Assembly (NCBI GenBank): GCA_035318745.1
Contig: DATHEA010000009.1
Span: 53,751-117,750 of the forward strand
Source of the DNA: VRUE01 sp035318745
Lineage (GTDB): Bacteria > Actinomycetota > Thermoleophilia > Solirubrobacterales > 70-9
Direction of reading: 5' to 3'
Length of the DNA stretch: 64,000 nucleotides
Shown here: positions 40,521-48,736 of the stretch, one piece after another
Layout: every line of letters starts with the position of its first letter
How positions within the stretch are numbered: position 1 is the stretch's first letter
Program-made: the position numbers and the translations under genes
Notes under the pieces: generated by a model
Database searches by the model: none
What the model saw: the letters and a program-made list of their open reading frames with translations, nothing else
Told to the model about the DNA's origin: nothing

Positions 40521-42206
40521 TCAGGCTACCGGCTGCGATTCGCGGGCCGGCTGCTCCACGCGGGCACTGCGGTGGGCGATCGCCTCGCGGATGTCGCGCA
40601 TCGGTCTGGCGCTGCGCACGTCGGGCAGCAGGTCGAAGTTGTGCGGCTCCGGCGGCGAGAGCGCGAACCACTCGAGCGAATCGCCGCCCCAAGCATCATG
40701 CCCGGCCGGGGCGCCACCCTCGCGGCTGAGGATCGCGTTGACCAGGGTCATCACGATGCCCGCGGCGAGGAGGAAGGCGCCGATCGTGGCGATCAGGTTG
40801 TAGGCGTCGACCCCGCTCCCGCCGAAGAACTTGTAGGCGTCGACCACCTGGCCGTCGTCGGTGCCGGCGAGCATCAGCGGCACGAAGGCGACGAGCGTTC
40901 CCAGCAGCATCGTCCAGAAGGAAAGGCGTGCCAAGGTCTCGCCCATGGTGCGCCCCGTCATCTTCGGGAACCACCAGTGCAGAGCAGCGAAGCCGCCGAA
41001 GACAGCACCGCCGACGAGGGCGAAGTGGGTTGCCGCGGTGCTGTCGGTGGTGTGCTGGAGGCGCCAGCCGAGCGCGACCATCGAGTGGTTCATCTCGCTC
41101 GCCAGGCCGATTGCGATCGCGACGATCGCGCCGGCGGCGAAGAGCAGCGGCGCCCGCATCTTCATCGTGCCGCCGGAGAGGGTCGCGATCAGGTTGAAGA
41201 AGATCAGGCCGAAGGGGACGATCAGCGCCAGCGACATGACCATCGCGAAGTACATCCAGCCGATTCCGATCGGCGCCGTGAGCATGTTCTGCATCCAGGC
41301 GAGGGTGCCGATGACGGCGATCGCGACCAGCGAGCCGATCACCGCGCCGCGGTTGAAGAGTGGCTTGCGGGCCAGGGCGGGGACGATTTCGGCGATTGCG
41401 CCCAGGGCGAAGATCAGGATCAGCATGTAGGTGCCGGTGTAGAAGATCCAGCTCAGGTGCTGCCAGAGCAGCGGCGAGCCGCCGGCGTCCCCAGCGAAGA
41501 AGATCCCGTCGAAGTTACGGTCGATCAGCAGCATCGTGATCGCAGCCAGCATCACCGAGCCGATCACGATCAGCAGCCATGAGCCGATCGCGGTCGCCCA
41601 GGAGAAGACCGGGAGCCGGCGCCAGGCCATGCCCGGCGCGCGCAGGCGGCGCAGCGTGGCCACCAGGTCGGTGGCGATCAGGACGAAGCCCAGCGTCGCC
41701 AGGCCGGTCGCCGCTGCCCAGGCGTCGACCCCGTTGTTGGGCAGGAAGGCGATGCCCGAGAGCGGTGGCAGCGGGTTGACGCCGGCCTCGGTCGGGGTGA
41801 AGAGGAAGCCCGCGTAAAGGACGGTGGCGCCGGCGATGAAGAGCCACGTGCCGAGTTGGCCGAGGCGGGGCAGCGCGGTTCCGCGGGCGCCGATCTGAAG
41901 CGGCGCCACGTAGTAGAAGAAGCCGAGCGCGAACGGCACCGCGAAGAAGAAGATCGCGGTTGCGCCGTAGAGCGAGAGCATGCGGTCGAAGGTGACCGGG
42001 TTGAGGAAGGTGTTCTCGGGGACCGCCAGCTGCAGGCGCATCAACAGCAGCTCGACCACGGCGATGAAGAGGAAGCCGAGGGCGCCGGTGATCAGGACGC
42101 GGCCGAGGTCCTTGTGGTCGGCGCTGGTCGCGATCTCGACCCAGCGGGCGCGGCGCGGCGGAAAGCCGTCGACGACCAACTCGGGGTTCCTTGCGGGCGC
42201 GCTCAT
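40521..42206 (-). CDS. Degenerate heme-copper oxidase subunit I-like protein lacking metal ligands
   Basis: 561 aa with the 12-helix subunit I fold; it aligns almost without gaps to the intact CoxA in this window (shared WQH, ARKP-F and HWWFPKMTGR-type segments). The functional residues are replaced: heme a His by Y80, Cu_B His by T257, Q306 and N307, cross-link Tyr by M261, heme a3 His by A392, D-channel Asp by G109, K-channel Lys by I335. Only H394 of the ligand set survives. It cannot bind heme and Cu_B in the known way. Stop and start overlaps with the CoxB-like gene show it is expressed as a unit. Function unknown. Confidence 0.85.
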   Translation of the reverse strand: MSAPARNPELVVDGFPPRRARWVEIATSADHKDLGRVLITGALGFLFIAVVELLLMRLQLAVPENTFLNPVTFDRMLSLYGATAIFFFAVPFALGFFYYVAPLQIGARGTALPRLGQLGTWLFIAGATVLYAGFLFTPTEAGVNPLPPLSGIAFLPNNGVDAWAAATGLATLGFVLIATDLVATLRRLRAPGMAWRRLPVFSWATAIGSWLLIVIGSVMLAAITMLLIDRNFDGIFFAGDAGGSPLLWQHLSWIFYTGTYMLILIFALGAIAEIVPALARKPLFNRGAVIGSLVAIAVIGTLAWMQNMLTAPIGIGWMYFAMVMSLALIVPFGLIFFNLIATLSGGTMKMRAPLLFAAGAIVAIAIGLASEMNHSMVALGWRLQHTTDSTAATHFALVGGAVFGGFAALHWWFPKMTGRTMGETLARLSFWTMLLGTLVAFVPLMLAGTDDGQVVDAYKFFGGSGVDAYNLIATIGAFLLAAGIVMTLVNAILSREGGAPAGHDAWGGDSLEWFALSPPEPHNFDLLPDVRSARPMRDIREAIAHRSARVEQPARESQPVA

Positions 42207-42901
42207 GGCGTTTCTCCGTTTTCGATCAAGCCGACGACGCGGTCCTGGGCGGCCTGGATGTCACTCTTCTGGGTTTTTATGAAGGCTTCGTATTTCTCCG
42301 GCGAGACGACTTCGACTTCGGTTCGCATCGCCGCGTAGGCCTGGCCGGAGAGGGTCGCCGCCTGTCCGGAGTAGGTGCCTTCTTCGTCGGCGCGAAAGAC
42401 GACCCGATTGGTCTTGCCGGGCACTGCGTCGCGCTTGCCGGCCAGGTCGGGGACGTCCCAGGTGTGAACCACGTCGGTTGAGACGAGATCGAGCTCGACC
42501 GTGGTGTCGACCGGGACGACGAGCTTGTAATAGGAGAAGGCTTCGTTCGGATAGTCGTAACGCCACAGCCACTGCTGCCCGGTCGTCTGGATCTTCAGCG
42601 GTTCGGAGTGGGAGACCTGCAGGCCCGCGGCGCCCGTGATCGGCGTCTCGCGTGCCTTGTCGGTGTAGACGATGCTGAGCACGAGGATCGCGGCGGCGAA
42701 CGCTCCCAGCGCCGCTCCGACACGCAGCTGGATGCGATGGCCGCCGGTGATCTGGCGCGGCTCGGCGCCGCGCTCGGCGCCGTAGCGGCGCAGCACGTAG
42801 AGCAACCCGGCGACGACCGCGACCACGAGGATCGCCGCGGCGACGAAGCCAATCCAAAGCAGAGTGTCGATCTGGTCGGTGCCAGGAGAGTGGGGCGCCA
42901 A
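42203..42901 (-). CDS. Degenerate CoxB-like protein lacking Cu_A cysteines
   Basis: 232 aa with the subunit II layout: two helices (about 13-36 and 62-80) and a cupredoxin domain with QQWLWRYDYP. Of the Cu_A ligands H146 and M192 remain, but both Cys are lost (A181, S185) and the second His is Y189, so no Cu_A centre can form. TTG start at 42901. ATGA overlap with the CoxA-like gene. It is the partner of that subunit and has lost its electron-transfer site in parallel. Confidence 0.85.
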   Translation of the reverse strand: MAPHSPGTDQIDTLLWIGFVAAAILVVAVVAGLLYVLRRYGAERGAEPRQITGGHRIQLRVGAALGAFAAAILVLSIVYTDKARETPITGAAGLQVSHSEPLKIQTTGQQWLWRYDYPNEAFSYYKLVVPVDTTVELDLVSTDVVHTWDVPDLAGKRDAVPGKTNRVVFRADEEGTYSGQAATLSGQAYAAMRTEVEVVSPEKYEAFIKTQKSDIQAAQDRVVGLIENGETP

Positions 42902-42990
42902 AGCGCGGCCATTCTAATCACGCAAGGCGGCGCTCGGCGGTGCGCACACCGCCCGGCTGTCGGCGAGCTGCTCCTATACTCGCCGACCTC

Positions 42991-43935
42991 ATGGCGACCC
43001 GCTCGAGGCCATCTCCGGCGTTGCGCAAGGCTGTGCGTGCCGGGGCGGCCGCGGCAATCGGCGCCGCGGTCGCCGTGCCCCTGCTGCGCCACCGCGCGCG
43101 TATCCCCGCCCCGGTGACCGTTGCCGCCTGCGCTGGGGGCCCGCTCGGGCTGGCCGTCTTGTATCCGCGCTCCCACAAGCGCGACGTCGCCATGTACGCC
43201 TTGCAGATGTGGGCCTTCACGATGATCCACGAGCTGCCCTACGACAATCCCGAGCGGCTTCGCGCTCGCCTCCAGATCCGCTATCCGATCGTCGCCGACC
43301 GCGTCATCGGCTTCGGCCGGCTCCCCAATGTGCGCCTGCAGCGGGGCCTCGCCCGTCTGCGGGGGGTGGGAACCCTCAATCGTTTCCTCACCTGGGCGCA
43401 CTGGCTGTGGTTCCTCGAGCCCTATGTGGCGCTCGCATTCATCCTGCTTCGCCATCCCGATCGCTTCCCCCGCGCCGCCCGCCGGCTCGCGGCGGTCTTC
43501 GACATCGGCTGCGCCGTCTACTTCGCTGCTCCGACCGCTCCGCCATGGTGGGCTTCGGAGCAGGGCCATACCGGCGAAGGGGTGCGGCGGATCATGGTAG
43601 AGGTCGGCGAAGAAACCTGGAAATCGGCCTGGCCGGGGATGTACTCGGCGCTCGGTGGCAACCCCTGGGCGGCGATGCCCTCGCTGCACTTCGCCACGTC
43701 CGTGACGGCGGCGATCTCGCTGGCCGAGACCGGGCGGACGGCCGGCGCCGCCGGCTGGGCCTACGCGCTGACGCTTGGCTTCGCGCTCGTCTACCTGGGT
43801 GAGCACTACGTCACCGACCTCGTCGCCGGGGCCGGACTGGTCGCTTCGGTGCGCGGTGGGGAGCACCTCGCCGAGCCGGCCGTCCTGGCGGTGAATCGAC
43901 GCCTGCAGAGTCTGGAGCGCCTGGCGAACGGGTAG
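42991..43935 (+). CDS. PAP2-superfamily membrane protein (IPC synthase-like)
   Basis: 314 aa, about six helices. The PAP2 motifs are AMPSLHFATS (motif 2) and LGEHYVTDLVAG (motif 3, catalytic His and Asp); motif 1 is not canonical, as in the aureobasidin-sensitive inositol-phosphotransferase branch. It probably acts on a lipid head group at the membrane. ATG 42991; the frame is open further upstream without family-like sequence. The next gene, a flippase-like protein, follows by 10 nt. Confidence 0.8.
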   Translation: MATRSRPSPALRKAVRAGAAAAIGAAVAVPLLRHRARIPAPVTVAACAGGPLGLAVLYPRSHKRDVAMYALQMWAFTMIHELPYDNPERLRARLQIRYPIVADRVIGFGRLPNVRLQRGLARLRGVGTLNRFLTWAHWLWFLEPYVALAFILLRHPDRFPRAARRLAAVFDIGCAVYFAAPTAPPWWASEQGHTGEGVRRIMVEVGEETWKSAWPGMYSALGGNPWAAMPSLHFATSVTAAISLAETGRTAGAAGWAYALTLGFALVYLGEHYVTDLVAGAGLVASVRGGEHLAEPAVLAVNRRLQSLERLANG

Positions 43936-43945
43936 CTTCTCAGGC

Positions 43946-45079
43946 GTGTCTCCCGAGCAGCCGGCGAACGGAAACGGCGGCTACGAGCTGCCGCTGTTCA
44001 CGCGGCGGCGGGTGGCTCAGACGCTGCTCGTAGTCCTCGCCCTACTGATCTGCATCTACTTCCTCTTCCCGAGGCTGGTCGGGCTGGGGGACGCGCTGAG
44101 CAAGCTCGGCGAAGCGGATCTGGCGTGGATCGCCGTCGCGATCGGCTTCAACGTCATCGCGATCGCCACCTACATCGCCCTCTTCAAGGCGGTGGTCGGG
44201 GGCGACACCCTGCGCCTGCGCTGGTCGGAGACCTACGAGATCAACATGGCCGGGGTCGCGGCGACGCTGCTCTTCTCGGCCGCCGGCGCCGGCGGCATCG
44301 CCCTCACCTACTGGGCGCTGCGCAAGGCCGGAATGCGGCGGCGCGACGTCGGGCGGCGGATGGTGGCCTTCCTCGCCCTGCATTACGTCTTCTACCCGGT
44401 GGCGCTGATCGTCTTCGGCATCCTGCTGCGGACCGGGGTCCTTCCTGGCAAGCACTCGGTCGAGCTGACCGTGGTGCCGGCGGCGGTCGCGGGCGTTCTG
44501 CTCGTGCTCGGGGTGCTGCTGGCGCTCATACCCCCCGACCTCGGCCGGCGTGTGGCTGCTCATGCGCGGGGGGAGCGGGCGCAATCGATCGCCGCCAACG
44601 TCGCCAAAGTGCCGGCGATAGCCGCCGAAGGGTTCAGGTTCGCGCTCAGTCTCTTTGCCCATCCCTCGCGCGGCGGCCTCGCGGTGATCGGCGCGGCGGG
44701 CTTCTGGGCGGCGAACATCGGCATCCTCTGGGCCTCCTTCCAGGCGTTCGGAGTGGAAGTGCCGATCGCCGTCGTCGTGCAGGGCTTCTTCCTCGGCATG
44801 GTCGCCAACCTCTTTCCCCTTGCCCCGGCGGGAGTGGGGGCGGTCGACGCCGGGATGATCGGTGCCTTCGTCCTCTTCGGCATTCCCGAGGAGACTGTCT
44901 TCCCGGCGATCCTGGTCTACCGCCTGGTCGCTTTCTGGCTGCCGATCCCCCCCGGTATCGTCGCCTTCTTCCAGCTGCGCAAACGGGTCGCGCAGTGGGA
45001 AGAGGAGGGCCTGCCGGTCAACCGCGGACGGCATTTGGAGGAGGCGCCGATGCCCGCGGAAACCGGGAAAGTCGCGTAA
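43946..45079 (+). CDS. Lysylphosphatidylglycerol synthase-type transmembrane protein
   Basis: 377 aa with about eight helices of the LPG_synthase_TM/AglD family, including the signature near the C-terminus FFLGMVANLFPLAPAGVGAVDAGMIG and YRLVAFWLPIPPGIVAFF. No C-terminal aminoacyl-transfer domain, so it is a flippase-like transporter rather than an MprF synthase. GTG start at 43946. With the adjacent PAP2 protein it suggests lipid-linked glycan or phospholipid handling. Confidence 0.85.
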   Translation: MSPEQPANGNGGYELPLFTRRRVAQTLLVVLALLICIYFLFPRLVGLGDALSKLGEADLAWIAVAIGFNVIAIATYIALFKAVVGGDTLRLRWSETYEINMAGVAATLLFSAAGAGGIALTYWALRKAGMRRRDVGRRMVAFLALHYVFYPVALIVFGILLRTGVLPGKHSVELTVVPAAVAGVLLVLGVLLALIPPDLGRRVAAHARGERAQSIAANVAKVPAIAAEGFRFALSLFAHPSRGGLAVIGAAGFWAANIGILWASFQAFGVEVPIAVVVQGFFLGMVANLFPLAPAGVGAVDAGMIGAFVLFGIPEETVFPAILVYRLVAFWLPIPPGIVAFFQLRKRVAQWEEEGLPVNRGRHLEEAPMPAETGKVA

Positions 45080-45087
45080 CCTGATGG

Positions 45088-45110
45088 TACTATAAAAAGT
45101 AAAGTATTAG
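45088..45110 (+). promoter_or_regulatory. AT-rich region upstream of trxB
   Basis: A run of TACTATAAAAAGTAAAGTAT in otherwise GC-rich DNA, about 20 nt before trxB. TATTAG (45105-45110) or TATAAA (45091-45096) could be a -10 box. AGTA/TACT half-sites repeat in it, so a regulator may also bind. Only the composition is certain. Confidence 0.35.
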
Positions 45111-45127
45111 ACTTCCAGGCGGCAGAG

Positions 45128-46135
45128 ATGACTGAGAAGAAGATCGAGAACGTGATCGTCGTCGGCGGTGGGCCGGCCGGCTACACCGCTGCCCTATATA
45201 CCGCGCGCGCCAACCTCGAGCCGCTCGTCTTCGAGGGCTTCCAGTGGGGCGGCCAGCTGCAGAACACGACCGACGTCGAGAACTACCCGGGCTACCCCGA
45301 CGGGATCATGGGGCCGGAGATGATGAACCAGTTCCGTGCTCAGGCGGAGCGCTTCGGCACCCGCTTCGTCACCGACGACGTCGACCGGGTCGAGCTCAGC
45401 GAGGACGGCGGCGTCCACAGGGTCTTCCTCGGCGACGAGGAGCATCTCGCCAAGACCGTGATCCTGGCAATGGGGGCGGAGCCGCGCCGGCTCGGTATCC
45501 CTGGTGAGATGGAGCTGAGCGGCTGCGGCGTCTCCACCTGCGGCGTCTGCGACGGAGCGTTCTTCAAGGGCAAAGACGTGATCGTGATCGGTGGCGGCGA
45601 CTCGGCGATGGAGGACGCGATCTTCGTCTCCAAGTTCGCCGACGACCTCACCGTCGTCAACCGCCGCGACGACTTCCGCGCCTCCAACATCATGCGCGAG
45701 CGCGCCGCCGAGCGGCCCAACATCGAGTTCAAGACCCCATTCGTCGCCGAGGAGTTCGTCGGTGGCGATGCCGGCAATCTCGACCATGTGCGGCTGCGCA
45801 ACGCAGAGACCGGGGAGACGGAGGACTTCGGCACCGAAGGCGCCTTCGTCGCAATCGGCCATATCCCGAAATCGGAGATCGTCGTCGACCAGATCGACAC
45901 CGACGAGGACGGCTATATCCGCACCGAGCCCGGCTCGACCAAAACCAACCTGCCCGGTGTCTTCGCCGTCGGCGACGTCGTCGACCACACCTACCGCCAG
46001 GCGGTCACCGCCGCCGGCACCGGTTGCATGGGCGCCCTCGACGCCGAGTGGTACCTGCGCGACACCCCGCCCAGCCCAGAGGCTCACTGGGCTCCCGGCG
46101 GCGAGCCCATCGAGATCGCTCCTAAGCCCGCCTGA
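45128..46135 (+). CDS. trxB: Thioredoxin reductase
   Basis: FAD/NADPH flavoenzyme, 335 aa. FAD site GGGPAGYTAALYTARA, redox pair C138-GV-C141, NADPH site GGGDSAMEDA, and FAVGDVVDHTYRQAVTAAGTGC at the C-terminus. Complete and of normal length. Reduces thioredoxin; the gene stands alone here rather than with trxA. The stop is followed by an interspersed repeat (46136-46218) and convergent greA. Confidence 0.95.
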   Translation: MTEKKIENVIVVGGGPAGYTAALYTARANLEPLVFEGFQWGGQLQNTTDVENYPGYPDGIMGPEMMNQFRAQAERFGTRFVTDDVDRVELSEDGGVHRVFLGDEEHLAKTVILAMGAEPRRLGIPGEMELSGCGVSTCGVCDGAFFKGKDVIVIGGGDSAMEDAIFVSKFADDLTVVNRRDDFRASNIMRERAAERPNIEFKTPFVAEEFVGGDAGNLDHVRLRNAETGETEDFGTEGAFVAIGHIPKSEIVVDQIDTDEDGYIRTEPGSTKTNLPGVFAVGDVVDHTYRQAVTAAGTGCMGALDAEWYLRDTPPSPEAHWAPGGEPIEIAPKPA

Positions 46136-46218
46136 CCGGCGCATTTCGGCGTCCTCGGTCGGTCGTGTGCAGAGCACACTTCCCTCCCTGCGTCCTTGAT
46201 CTGCTTGGTCAGGCGAGC
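46136..46218. repeat. Intergenic repeat between convergent trxB and greA
   Basis: Begins right after the trxB stop with CCGGCGCATTTCGGCGTCCT and shares 23 of 30 bases with a second copy at 54280 after the peroxiredoxin gene; both also contain CCTGCGTCCT and CTTGGT. This copy has a GTGTGC-AGA-GCACAC hairpin at 46165-46179. A 3' terminator-like element repeated at gene ends is the simplest view. Confidence 0.55.
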
Positions 46219-46713
46219 TTAGGAGACCAGCCGTTGGACGACGAAGGTCTTGCTGCCGCGCGGGGTCTGGACTTCGACCGGCTTGCCCGGTTTCGCGTTC
46301 ATCAGTGCCTGGCCGATCGGCGACTCGGCTGAGAGTCGGCCGCCGGCGAGGTCGGCTTCGGTCGAGCCGACCAGGGTCCAGGTGTTGACGGCGCCTTTCT
46401 CCTCGTCGAGAACCTCGGCGGTGCGACCGAAGCTGAAGCAGTCTGCGCCACCGTCGACCTCGACCACGACCGCCGTGCGCAACCGCTCGCGTAAACGCTT
46501 GATCTTGGTCTCGAGGTGTGCCTGGTCGTCCTTGGCGATGTGGTACTCGGCGTTCTCCTTGAGGTCGCCTTCCTCGCGTGCGACCTTGATCCGGGCGGCC
46601 ATCGCGGTTCGGCCAGGGCCTTCCAGCTGCTCGATTTCCTCGCGCAGAGCAACGATCCCCTCCTCGGTGATCGGCTCCCCGCCTCCATTGGCGCCGCTCA
46701 TCGGGGGCACCAT
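46219..46713 (-). CDS. greA: Transcription elongation factor GreA
   Basis: 164 aa: N-terminal coiled-coil (ITEEGIVALREEIEQLEGP... EEGDLKENAEYHIAKDDQA) whose tip D and E residues act in RNA cleavage by backtracked polymerase, then the FKBP-like domain (TWTLVGSTEADL, SPIGQALMNAKPGKPVEVQTP). ATG at 46713 or 46701; neither has a clear ribosome site. Confidence 0.93.
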   Translation of the reverse strand: MVPPMSGANGGGEPITEEGIVALREEIEQLEGPGRTAMAARIKVAREEGDLKENAEYHIAKDDQAHLETKIKRLRERLRTAVVVEVDGGADCFSFGRTAEVLDEEKGAVNTWTLVGSTEADLAGGRLSAESPIGQALMNAKPGKPVEVQTPRGSKTFVVQRLVS

Positions 46714-46760
46714 TGCAGATGGGCAGGCGGGCCGCGATCACGGCCGCCGCTCGATCTGGG

Positions 46761-47174
46761 TCAGAGGTTGGTGAGCAGTACGCCGACGACGCCTGCGAGC
46801 AGCGTGATCGCCGCGGACCAGGCGATTCGGGTCATCGTCTGGTGCAGACCGAGTATCGCGGCACCTATCTGTCGCATGTCCTCGTGGACCCTGTCGAACT
46901 GTTCCCATGTCTCTGCACGGTGTTCGTTCGCCTGGGTGCGGAGGCGCGCTTCGACGCCGGCAATCTCGCCCCGAAGTTCCTTGCCCTGGTCTTTGACCTC
47001 AGCCCGCAGCTCTTTCATCTCGCCGTCGACCCGATCAAAGCCGGCTTTCATCGCGCCTTCGACGCGTTCGAAGCGTTGATTCATCTCGCCTTCGACCTGA
47101 TCGAAGCGTTCGTCCATCCGGTGGGATAGATCGTCGAGACGGTCGTCTGTCCAGCTCTGTCGCATTGCCTCCAT
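46761..47174 (-). CDS. Coiled-coil protein with C-terminal membrane anchor
   Basis: 137 aa. Repeats of the form RFDQVEGEMN / RFERVEGAMK / GFDRVDGEMK give an 11-residue periodicity, followed by a long charged helix and one C-terminal helix (ITLLAGVVGVLLTNL). A tail-anchored coiled coil of unknown function, perhaps a bundle or scaffolding protein. ATG 47174; no recognised domain. Confidence 0.6.
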   Translation of the reverse strand: MEAMRQSWTDDRLDDLSHRMDERFDQVEGEMNQRFERVEGAMKAGFDRVDGEMKELRAEVKDQGKELRGEIAGVEARLRTQANEHRAETWEQFDRVHEDMRQIGAAILGLHQTMTRIAWSAAITLLAGVVGVLLTNL

Positions 47175-47292
47175 ATCTCCAGACTAGGGAGCCAGGTGTG
47201 ACGTGTGGCGCGCAAATTGTAACTCTTTGTCACAGCAGACGGATGTCTGAGTTTGTGATGCCCGATCGGGCCATGGTCTAAGGTCGGATCGG

Positions 47293-47565
47293 ATGCCGTC
47301 CTGCACGCACATCGACGCGGTCGAGTACCTCGAGCCCCCGGGTGAGGTCGTGGGTTGCGAGGAGTGCCTGAAGCTGGGGATGAGCTGGGTGCATCTGCGG
47401 ATGTGCCATAGCTGCGGCCACATCGGCTGCTGCGACAACTCCCCGGGCAAACACGCGACCGCCCACTACGAGACGAGCGGGCATCCGCTGATCCGCTCCG
47501 CCGAGCCGGGCGAGGACTGGAGCTGGTGCTACGTCGACGAGGCGATGCTCCGTCTCAGCCCCTGA
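47293..47565 (+). CDS. UBP-type zinc-finger protein
   Basis: 90-aa stand-alone zf-UBP domain with Cys/His pairs in CTHIDAVEYLEPP, GCEECLKLG, MCHSCGHIGCCDNSPGKHATAHYETSGHPL, and a C-terminal WSWCYVDEAML. In eukaryotes this fold binds the ubiquitin C-terminus; bacterial members are common in actinobacteria and their ligand is unknown. Its last 11 nt overlap the convergent 3-hydroxyacyl-CoA dehydrogenase gene. Confidence 0.85.
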   Translation: MPSCTHIDAVEYLEPPGEVVGCEECLKLGMSWVHLRMCHSCGHIGCCDNSPGKHATAHYETSGHPLIRSAEPGEDWSWCYVDEAMLRLSP

Positions 47566-48736
47566 GGCGAGGCGCGGGGCAGTAGGCGTCACCATGCTGC
47601 TCGCGCAGCTCCTCGAGTAGGCGGGCGGCGTGCTCGGGGCCGATGAGTTTGGTCAGTTCGAGCGGCCCGCGTGGCCAGTTGAAGCCGAGGCGCATCGCCG
47701 TGTCCATATCGGCCGGTGAGCCGACTTCCTCTGCGAGCGCGAAGGCCGCCTCGTTGGCGATCTGGGCGAACAGGCGGGGGAGGATCGCCTCTGCGACCGG
47801 GTCGATCTTCGCTAGAACGGCGGGGTCGAGCGTCGGCGTATCAATGCCCAGATCGGGATCTGCCTCGCGGTGCGGGCCGTCGCCGTACCCGTAGAAGCCG
47901 CGGCCGCCCTTGCGGCCAAGCAGGCCTTCGCCGACCATCCGTTCCTGGATCGTGCTCGGGCGCCAGCGCTCGGGCTCGCCGCCCTGGTTGTAGAAGGAGC
48001 GGGCGACGCTGAGGTTGACGTCGAGACCGATCAGGTCGATCAGCTCGAACGGGCCCATGCGAAAGCCGCCGCCAAGCCGGCAGACGCGGTCGATCGTCTG
48101 CGCGTCAGCGACTCCCTCGGCGAGCATCCGCAACGACTCCAGGCTGAAGGGGCGGGCGAGGCGGTTGGCGATGAAGCCGGGGCTGTCCTTGGCGCGGATC
48201 GGCGTGCGGCCCATGCGGCGACCGACCTCGGTGGTCGCCTCGAGGGCGGCCTCGGCCGAGTCCTCGGTGGCGACGACCTCGACCAGCTTCATCAGCGCCG
48301 GGGGGTTGAAGAAGTGCATGCCGACTACGCGCTCGGGGTGGGGGACCCCCGTGGCGATCGCCGTCACCGGCAGGGAGGAGGTGTTGCTGGCAAGGACCGC
48401 CTGCGGACCGCAGACCTTCGCGAGGGCGGCGAACAGCTCGCGCTTCAGTGTCAGGTCCTCCGGCGCCGCCTCCACCACCAGATCGCATTCGCCGAGGTCG
48501 CCGAGGCTCGAGGCGGCACCGACCCGCCCCCTCGCCGCGTCGGCGTCTTCGGCGCTCCACAGGCCGTTCGTCGCGCCTTTCGCCAGCGCCGAGCGCAGCC
48601 GCTCGACCCCGGTCGCGAGTGCCGCTGGGACCGGGTCGTGGAGCCGGGTCTCGTAACCGCCGAGGGCTGCGATCTGGGCGATCCCGGCACCCATCGTGCC
48701 GGCGCCGACGACACCGACACGCTCGATGGCGGTCAT
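47555..48736 (-). CDS. 3-hydroxyacyl-CoA dehydrogenase
   Basis: Oxidises 3-hydroxyacyl-CoA with NAD+ in beta-oxidation. 393 aa: Rossmann fold with GAGTMGAGIAQIAALGG, the catalytic His in GMHFFNPPALMKLVEVV, then two C-terminal 3HCDH domains (the second around ADMDTAMRLGFNWPRGPLELTKLIG), which explains the length against ~285 aa for the single-domain form. ATGA overlap with the enoyl-CoA hydratase gene. Confidence 0.93.
   Translation of the reverse strand: MTAIERVGVVGAGTMGAGIAQIAALGGYETRLHDPVPAALATGVERLRSALAKGATNGLWSAEDADAARGRVGAASSLGDLGECDLVVEAAPEDLTLKRELFAALAKVCGPQAVLASNTSSLPVTAIATGVPHPERVVGMHFFNPPALMKLVEVVATEDSAEAALEATTEVGRRMGRTPIRAKDSPGFIANRLARPFSLESLRMLAEGVADAQTIDRVCRLGGGFRMGPFELIDLIGLDVNLSVARSFYNQGGEPERWRPSTIQERMVGEGLLGRKGGRGFYGYGDGPHREADPDLGIDTPTLDPAVLAKIDPVAEAILPRLFAQIANEAAFALAEEVGSPADMDTAMRLGFNWPRGPLELTKLIGPEHAARLLEELREQHGDAYCPAPRLRG

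Noticed and set aside
40521..42206. A second functional cytochrome c oxidase
   Set aside because: Ligand positions were compared one by one with the intact CoxA; all but one His are replaced, so it cannot be a normal oxidase.
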